A stretch of 64,000 bases of DNA, taken from the NCBI RefSeq assembly GCF_037975245.1, contig NC_092579.1, forward strand, positions 12,880,678-12,944,677, in the 5' to 3' direction. Below are positions 57,657-64,000 of this stretch, piece after piece. A program made the position numbers and the translations under genes. The notes beneath the pieces are model-generated. The model had not been told where the DNA came from and did not search any database. It worked only from the letters and a program-made list of their open reading frames with translations. How positions within the stretch are numbered: position 1 is the first letter of the stretch; every line of letters begins with the position of its first letter. The stretch is from Apostichopus japonicus. Taxonomy: Eukaryota; Echinodermata; Holothuroidea; Aspidochirotida; Stichopodidae.

Positions 57657-58997
57657 CAGGGGCGTATCCAGGATTTTCCAATAGGGGGGGCGCCAGACAT
57701 GAATGATCGCCGTTCTGGGGGATGGGTCTAAGGGGAGGGGTGTACAATTTTTGCTTTCAAAGAAGGGCTGAAATGCAAAATGGTGTCATATGCATGGGCG
57801 GCGATCCGTACTTCCGAGTGGGGGGGGGGGATATGACCTTGTTGACTATCTAAGCGTAGCGCCACCATGGATTGGCGCGAAGCGTACAAGAAAATTTTGG
57901 GATTAACAAACCCTCTAGATGGCCGGAAACGGCACTTCCCGAGGTTTCCAAGCGGCATATACCCAACTTTAAAATAGGGATGTCATGTCCGAAATATCTC
58001 ATAATCAGGATCCAAAATCCTTTTTTTTTTTAATTTCGGGTGTTATTTTGGGAAAATTGCCCCTGTCAATCTTGTTTCAGGCGCAACGTTAGAATGTTCG
58101 AGAGCTCTGTTATATTATTCGATGAAGAAAATGGCCTCATGCAGGCTATTATAGGCCTATACACATGCAATACACAATAACACATAGTTACATTCCTAGG
58201 TACCGATTGCTAGGGCATCCAGGTGAAACGTGTATTAAGCATTACCCTGGTTACATGGGATTCTCTGCTGTTCGAGGGAACATGTACGTGTGTAGGCCTA
58301 CTATAGGGCCTATATGAATACTATGAGGGTGCATATATGTACTATATCAATACCGTGGGCGCAATAATACATTTTGTTCTTATAGGGCCAATGAAGCCTA
58401 CAGTCAACTATTTTTGCTTTATAAAGACGCTTTATTTGAAAAGATCGCACTGCGTTTATGGTAGGCGAGAAATGAAGCTAAAAAAGAGCCGTACATTAAC
58501 GAAGATGCATAAATGTAGGCATGAAAATATTCTTATCCCTGGCATTTGGTGGGGGGGGGGGGATATGGTGCATAACATCCCCTCCACCCATTTTCATGGG
58601 GGGATATATCCCCCCTCCACCCAGGATCGCCGCCATATGTGATCCATTTTTCGACCTTAATAATAAGCAACATTTCCAGTAAATATGGACACAAAATGCA
58701 CAATTTAGTATGGCTGGCATGTCATTTAGTGTTTATAGTGATAATACAAACACAATTACCATCTATGTTTCTAAAACTATTATGCCGCCGAACTTCGCCA
58801 GAACCTTTTTTTGGCAAACAAAAAATAAAGCATACGGGAGGGGGGGGTGGGTTGAGCGATCACCGACATCTCACATAAAGGTCGTCATCAATTTTTTTTT
58901 TTTTTTTTTTTTTTTTGCTAAACTTTTTTTTTTTTTGGTGGCGGCCAATAGGGGGGGCGCGCGCCTGTTGCGCCCCCCCCCCCTGGATACGCCCCTG
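57657..58997. mobile_element. TIR-bounded non-autonomous DNA element
   Basis: CAGGGGCGTATCCAGG at the left and its complement at the right (58982-58997), with similarity continuing inward (CCAATAGGGGGGGCGC on both sides). TGGGCA occurs immediately outside both ends (57651-57656 and 58998-59003), a 6-bp direct repeat. There is no transposase. Poly-G tracts and small repeats fill the interior. Confidence 0.75.
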
Positions 58998-59083
58998 TGG
59001 GCATATTGCACTTTGGACATAAACTATGGACGCATGACAACAGTTGAATATGTGTATATGCTATGACTCCCTATGAACATATA

Positions 59084-59328
59084 TATGTTGTATGTATGTA
59101 TGTTTGTATGTATTTTAGATCCTCAGAGCAGGAACTCGCGAAGAAGCCTCATTGACTTATCAAAGCCGCAAACTGACCGAAGTCAGTCTCTTACATTCAT
59201 ATTTAACGTCCATAATTATGAATTGTCAACTCTGTAACTGGACGACATACATTAATCTTGGAGTGACTCGAACCGGGGACCTTATGATTGGAAGGCACCG
59301 GCGTTAACCACTGAGCTAACACTCCTTA
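59084..59328 (-). mobile_element. tRNA-derived SINE, copy 2
   Basis: Same head, body and TACATACA tail as copy 1. A box at 59303-59318, B box GGTTCGAGTCA at 59264-59274. Diverged from copy 1 by many substitutions and small gaps. Confidence 0.82.
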
Positions 59329-61019
59329 GTTTAGTGCCATTGTTAGTGCCATTGAACTGCAATATCGGTCAATTCAGACTTTGGTGGACATTTTGTCAAG
59401 ATGGTAAAGGAAGTGTTATAAGACTGTAAAATATTCAGATATTTTGATGTTTTGTATCCTGAACTGATTTTGCAAATTTTGATAATTTTGTGATTTTTAC
59501 CGCTTGCCAGTATGTGTAAGTCGTAAATGGGATGTCCCTCCTATACGTTTTTCGTGTCTTACGCTTTTATAAGGTGCTGAGAATCATCATACACTTGCAA
59601 TATCAAGTGCTTTATCTACAGGTGTCGGATACCACAATTAATCATTTGCTCCATTGAGTGATAGACACAATAGATCCGTCACTATCACGGGACGATTGAG
59701 CATATAGTAGTTTTCATCTAGTTCCACCGTGTGATTATTAGCCGAGGGCTTAACTATGATTAGATTGCACAATAAGCATTTACCAAACATAGACAATTAT
59801 CTGGAGAAGAGCTCCCAACTACGCCCCTCCCCTCCCCGCACCCCACCGCCTTCCCTTTGCCGAAGCTACGGAACACCGGCCGCTCCAAGCTGTTATTGTG
59901 ATGTCACGTATCGATAATTTTATTTGTAAGAGAATTATTTTGTTGCAAGCAAAGGATAGTTATGTATGATCAGAAGACTCCACCCTGTCAGGTCGAAGCA
60001 ATTCACAAAAGATCGGTGAATCCATAGTCAACGAGGCGTGACTCGTTCCAGAGAAAAGGACAATACTCCAGCCACGATACCGTGACTAAACAAACACAAG
60101 AATTTTGAGGAAAGGGTCAAACTAATTTTCGTTTTATAGGTATACGTTTTTGTTTTTTTCTTGTCTTTTCCATTTACCCGATTTCCAATTAGAATAAACT
60201 TCCAGAGGTGAGTAAATGCGGTATTTTCTTCGTTATTATCGTTACATGTCACTTGAGTTTTGCTCTCTTTCTTTGGTACCTGTATCAAAGACATTTCTCA
60301 ATTCTAAATATCAAACATAGAGTTCGTGATATTTCTCAATATCTATAGGCAACAAATATGGTCAGTGCAAAAGATGACCCTGTTGGATATGGAGATTATT
60401 ATAAGGAACATTTGATAATAATGAGGCACTACTAAGATTTGTTCTCCAGTCGTACTACACGAATGGATTGAAGATTAACAAGATCCTAAAATGCAGCGAT
60501 GTTTTGAGGATTTGTAATTCTTTTCATTTTATCCCAAATTATTGACTGATTGAATGTTTATAAGTCAATATTGATCAGTAATGTTTTAGAGTATCAGGCT
60601 GGTACAAAAATTGTTACTAACAGTATAACACCATCCATCATGTACCCCGGTTGAGAAAGAACCGACACATCCTACGGATTAAATAAGATTACATTTAACG
60701 CATTGGCACACAGCATAATGAGGAAATTATAGCCTTCAAAATCAAGTAGCATATGAAGTGAATTTAAAGTCATTGAGGAGAAACTTTCCGCACACCTTTC
60801 TCGAGAAGAGATTGATAATACAGAGTGCTGCAACCATAGACCGTCTAACAGTGTGAATTAACGATATTTATGACTCTTGTGTATTGTCTTATTGTTGGCT
60901 ATCTCTTCATCTGCTTGTGTTTTCTTTGTGATTTTTCTAGCTGTATGTTTTGTTCCTTTTTAATCAACATTTGTAAGCTTTTAGCTTGATTTTTGTTGTA
61001 TCTACTGCTCGTTTTACTG

Positions 61020-61198
<179 letters not shown>

Positions 61199-61940
61199 GG
61201 GGGTGCAACCACGTACACTTCTGGGTCGGAGAGGGAGTGTAGCGAAGAGGAGGAGGGGGGGGGTGGGGGGGAGTTTGACAATGGACGTGTCTGGATTTAA
61301 TGACTTACTACATATGCGGTCTCGGTAAATAATAATTCCTGTTGAAACCATTTTTTCACTGGAAATTATACCATACGTTATATAGGACAAATGGTTGATG
61401 GTAGAGCGAGATACTGTGGTCTTGCATGATAACTAGCTATAGCGTGATATGTGTTAGCCAAGTGAAAGTTTAACGACAAAAGCTTATGCGGGCACGTAGA
61501 AAGAAACAGCTAAATGTTCATATCAATTATCATCGTTTAAGGAACAAAACGTATCGATATATTTACATTGTTATGTAAAGGCAAAAATCTTACTGAATCT
61601 ACTCAATATGCGTTAATTTGAAGAAAGAAAAAAAACACGTGTCCTTCCATTGATAGAATTAAACATACAGCGTGTGTGAGACAGGAACAGAGATAGAACA
61701 AAGCAGTACTTGATACCAAATCTATAATAAGAGCATCTGTCTAAATTGTATTTTGGGCTATTTTTTTTATTTCAATTTACCGTTGGAGATGTCATATCCA
61801 ACACTTTATCTTTGTCCTTATACATAAATGCAAATCAAAGCTTCAATTCTATGGGGAAAAGGGCAATAATAAGCAACCTGATGTTTTTCGTCACTCACAG
61901 CTCGATTTACAATCAGAGACGGCCGTCAGGAATCAACATC

Positions 61941-62037
61941 ATGAAGTTAGCCTTGTATTTAGCTGTTCTTCTCATTGGAGTAATGGTGGCGCTAAAGGAA
62001 ACTGAATCGGCTCCTGCTTCACCACACCTCCGTCATG
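61941..62037 (+). CDS. Acidic secreted protein exon 1 (signal peptide)
   Basis: 97 nt from ATG to the gtaaaa donor. Encodes the signal peptide and PASPHLRH. Phase 1 at its end matches exon 2. Confidence 0.75.
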
Positions 62038-63288
62038 GTAAAATATACGTGCATCCTATGAAGATTTGATGGCTTGGATTTTTCCTTTTTTTATGACCAT
62101 ATATTTAGGGTGCGCTGACATGCTATAGGTCTTAACATCGCCATATGTCGAATTTTATTTGGCATATGTCAATTTCTCGCACTTTCAGGAGTCTAGCTGT
62201 CACATGTCATTCTATAACGATTTTGATTGGAAATAACTGTCATGTGTAAAAAAAAAAAATCGATATATTTTTATACAATAGAAATTCCTTTGCACGGACT
62301 TGGGGCATATTCAAGGGTATCTTATTGATGTTACTTCCACGTCCTCTCCAAGTTGTTGTTTACTTGTCTTCGTTTATGTATTTTACCGGCCGTTTAAGGA
62401 CAAACAATGAGATTAGACCGGCCACAATTTCCGTCCGCTTCGTTCTGACACTATATATAGCTGTTGTGATCGAGTTATATTGGCTTGCAAAACTTGCTGA
62501 TATATTCTGTTATTGCTCTTCTCAATTGTCAAAAAAACAAAAGTAACACAGCCCCCAATCCGTTGCACATTAATCAACGTTCTCTTTTTGTTATAGTTAT
62601 TTGTTTATTCTCCTATACTGTAGGGAAAAGAATTCATTTTGCCGAGGAGCGGGTGAAGCGAATGGCTTCTAAACGCGACAGCAAAGAAAGCGGAAAGAGC
62701 GACGACGAAGAAGAAGATGAAGATGAAGATGAAAGCTCAGACGACTCGGACGCAAGTAAAGATGAAAGTGACTGCAGCAAATCCTCCTGTTCAGGTGACG
62801 AAAGCAACGACGAGAGTAAGAAAAAGAAATCTAACAGCTCGGAGAGCAGCGAAGAAGAAGAAAGTGAAAAGAGCAAGAAAAAGTCTAAGGCGAGTAAAAG
62901 TCAGAGTAGTTCCGGTGGCAAGACCCGCGTCACTTCCGAAGAAAGAACCGACTCGGACTCAGACACTGGTTCTGAATCTCGCTCTGATACCAAATCCTCT
63001 TCTGATGATAAATCAGTTACAGTTGGTCGCGACTCTGGTGACAATAGTGATTCCGAAGACAATTCTGATACCTTCGATCGTGATGAAGACAAGACTCAGG
63101 GGGGTGAGTCTGATGAGGGGGAATCTATGGGGGACGATGACTCTGAAGAGAACGAAACTGAGGATGGTGTGTCTCAGGACGGAGAAGAGTCTGATGACAG
63201 TGACCAACTGTTTACTGAAATGCTCTATTTGACGACGTTGGTGACCGAGATTCCAACAACCAACCTGGACACTTTGACTGTAATTTGA
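61941..63288 (+). CDS. Secreted Ser/Asp/Glu-rich acidic protein (DSPP/phosphodontin-like composition)
   Basis: Join 61941-62037 and 62624-63288; 762 nt, 253 aa. Exon 1 encodes a clear signal peptide ([20 protein letters not shown], likely cut near TESA-PAS). The donor is gtaaaa. Exon 2 joins in frame after a gtag acceptor ([15 protein letters not shown]). The rest is mostly Ser, Asp, Glu and Lys, with runs such as [18 protein letters not shown], ending in a Thr/Leu-rich hydrophobic tail ([20 protein letters not shown]). Many S-x-E and S-D-x-E sites fit FAM20C and casein-kinase-2 type phosphorylation. Composition and secretion recall acidic phosphoproteins of mineralised matrices, but such sequences are low complexity and homology cannot be claimed. 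A secreted mucus or matrix polyanion is an alternative. Confidence 0.78.
62038..62623. other. Intron of the acidic secreted protein gene
   Basis: 586 bases with a poly-A tract near 62248. No other feature seen. Confidence 0.6.
62624..63288 (+). CDS. Acidic secreted protein exon 2
   Basis: 665 nt ending TGA, after a ctgtag acceptor. Encodes the whole Ser/Asp/Glu-rich region and the short hydrophobic tail. The 586-nt intron before it has a tandem of T-rich and A-rich tracts. Confidence 0.78.
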
Positions 63289-63318
63289 AAAAAAGAGCGC
63301 GGTTAAAAGCTATAACAT

Positions 63319-63484
<166 letters not shown>

Positions 63485-63508
63485 GAGTTTTAGAAAATAT
63501 ATTGGAAT

Positions 63509-63536
63509 TTTCGGTCCCCCTGGGACCTTCGTCAGC
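63509..63536 (-). ncRNA. Hammerhead-like motif 2
   Basis: Minus strand CTGACGA (63529-63535), one extra A, a perfect stem GGTCCC-AGG-GGGACC, then GAAAA. This fits CUGANGA, stem II and GAAA except for the extra A. No convincing stem I or cleavage site was found, so it may be only a retroelement-associated repeat. Confidence 0.3.
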
Positions 63537-63752
63537 AATACTTGGCAGTCGAATGAAAAGTACAAAATGTCACACAATGAAAGTATGCCGCTAGATAAGT
63601 GTAAGTTGCATTGATGGAATTAAAACCAAATAAACCATGACTATACAGGAAGCGGATTAAGGAGCAAAGAACGGATTACATATGCTTGTAGAACTGATAG
63701 TTGTTAAGGGGTCCCAAGTCTTTGTTGAGGCCGGTGATATATCAATATATAT

Positions 63753-63787
<35 letters not shown>

Positions 63788-63940
63788 CTATTGAAGAAAT
63801 TGTTATTAGAAAAAAGCAGAGAAATAAGATATGACTCATAACTGACAAATAAGGAGTATTGTTTTAGAAAGTAGTGTGTTGTAAAAGAACGTGATTAAAT
63901 GCTATAACATAAGCCTTCTACACCTTGTTGATATGCCAAC

Positions 63941-63946
63941 AATAAA
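63941..63946 (+). promoter_or_regulatory. Possible polyadenylation signal of the acidic secreted protein gene
   Basis: AATAAA 650 bases after the stop, beyond a TA microsatellite and a short duplicated block. Use is uncertain. Confidence 0.25.
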
Positions 63947-64000
63947 ATAGCACGTTAAGTATCTTACTTGGTATCTCTCTTATAGTGCCATGGAATTATA

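Noticed and set aside
62717..63232. A 171-aa Lys/Thr-rich frame overlapping the acidic protein
   Set aside because: It is an alternate-frame shadow of the GAA/GAC-rich exon; the acidic frame has a signal peptide and a matching splice site.

Overview
The window is animal nuclear DNA: AT-rich, with short coding exons in long introns, GT-AG splice sites, and heavy repeat content (tandem satellites, MITEs, SINEs, LINE tails, TA microsatellites, many poly-G/poly-C tracts). The first gene joins Notch-type EGF repeats to a C-terminal avidin domain. That is the fibropellin architecture known from sea urchins, so an echinoderm (or close ambulacrarian) is the best guess. A sea cucumber or brittle star cannot be told apart from the sequence alone.

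Layout. (1) 3806-14535, + strand: the 3' part of a fibropellin-like gene, with seven one-exon EGF domains and a three-exon avidin domain; its 5' end lies outside the window or was not recognised. (2) 20184-33222, - strand: a complete 13-exon GPS1/CSN1 gene (COP9 signalosome subunit 1, 480 aa). (3) 36259-38807, + strand: a 4-exon CUT-class homeobox gene (442 aa) with one CUT domain, one homeodomain with Asn at position 50, and a C-terminal segment that keeps homeodomain spacing and core residues but lacks the DNA-contacting residues. (4) 41988-44747, + strand: a 3-exon NUDT1/MTH1 oxidised-nucleotide hydrolase (157 aa). (5) 45231-46271: a satellite of about 14 copies of a 73-bp unit, partly ordered as 146-bp dimers. 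(6) 53261-54478, - strand: a RING plus TRAF-type zinc-finger putative E3 ligase (405 aa). (7) 61941-63288, + strand: a 2-exon secreted, extremely Ser/Asp/Glu-rich protein (253 aa) resembling acidic phosphoproteins of mineralised matrices. The rest is intergenic or intronic DNA with mobile-element remains.

Exon joins were derived by hand from reading-frame continuity, splice consensus and remembered family conservation; every join listed keeps the frame. The genes have unrelated housekeeping, regulatory and extracellular roles and do not form a functional cluster. The strongest leads are the CUT/homeodomain/homeodomain-like protein, a 77-bp inverted copy of a GPS1 exon-intron junction inside a later intron of the same gene, hammerhead-ribozyme-like motifs, and a MITE pair with an internal duplication.
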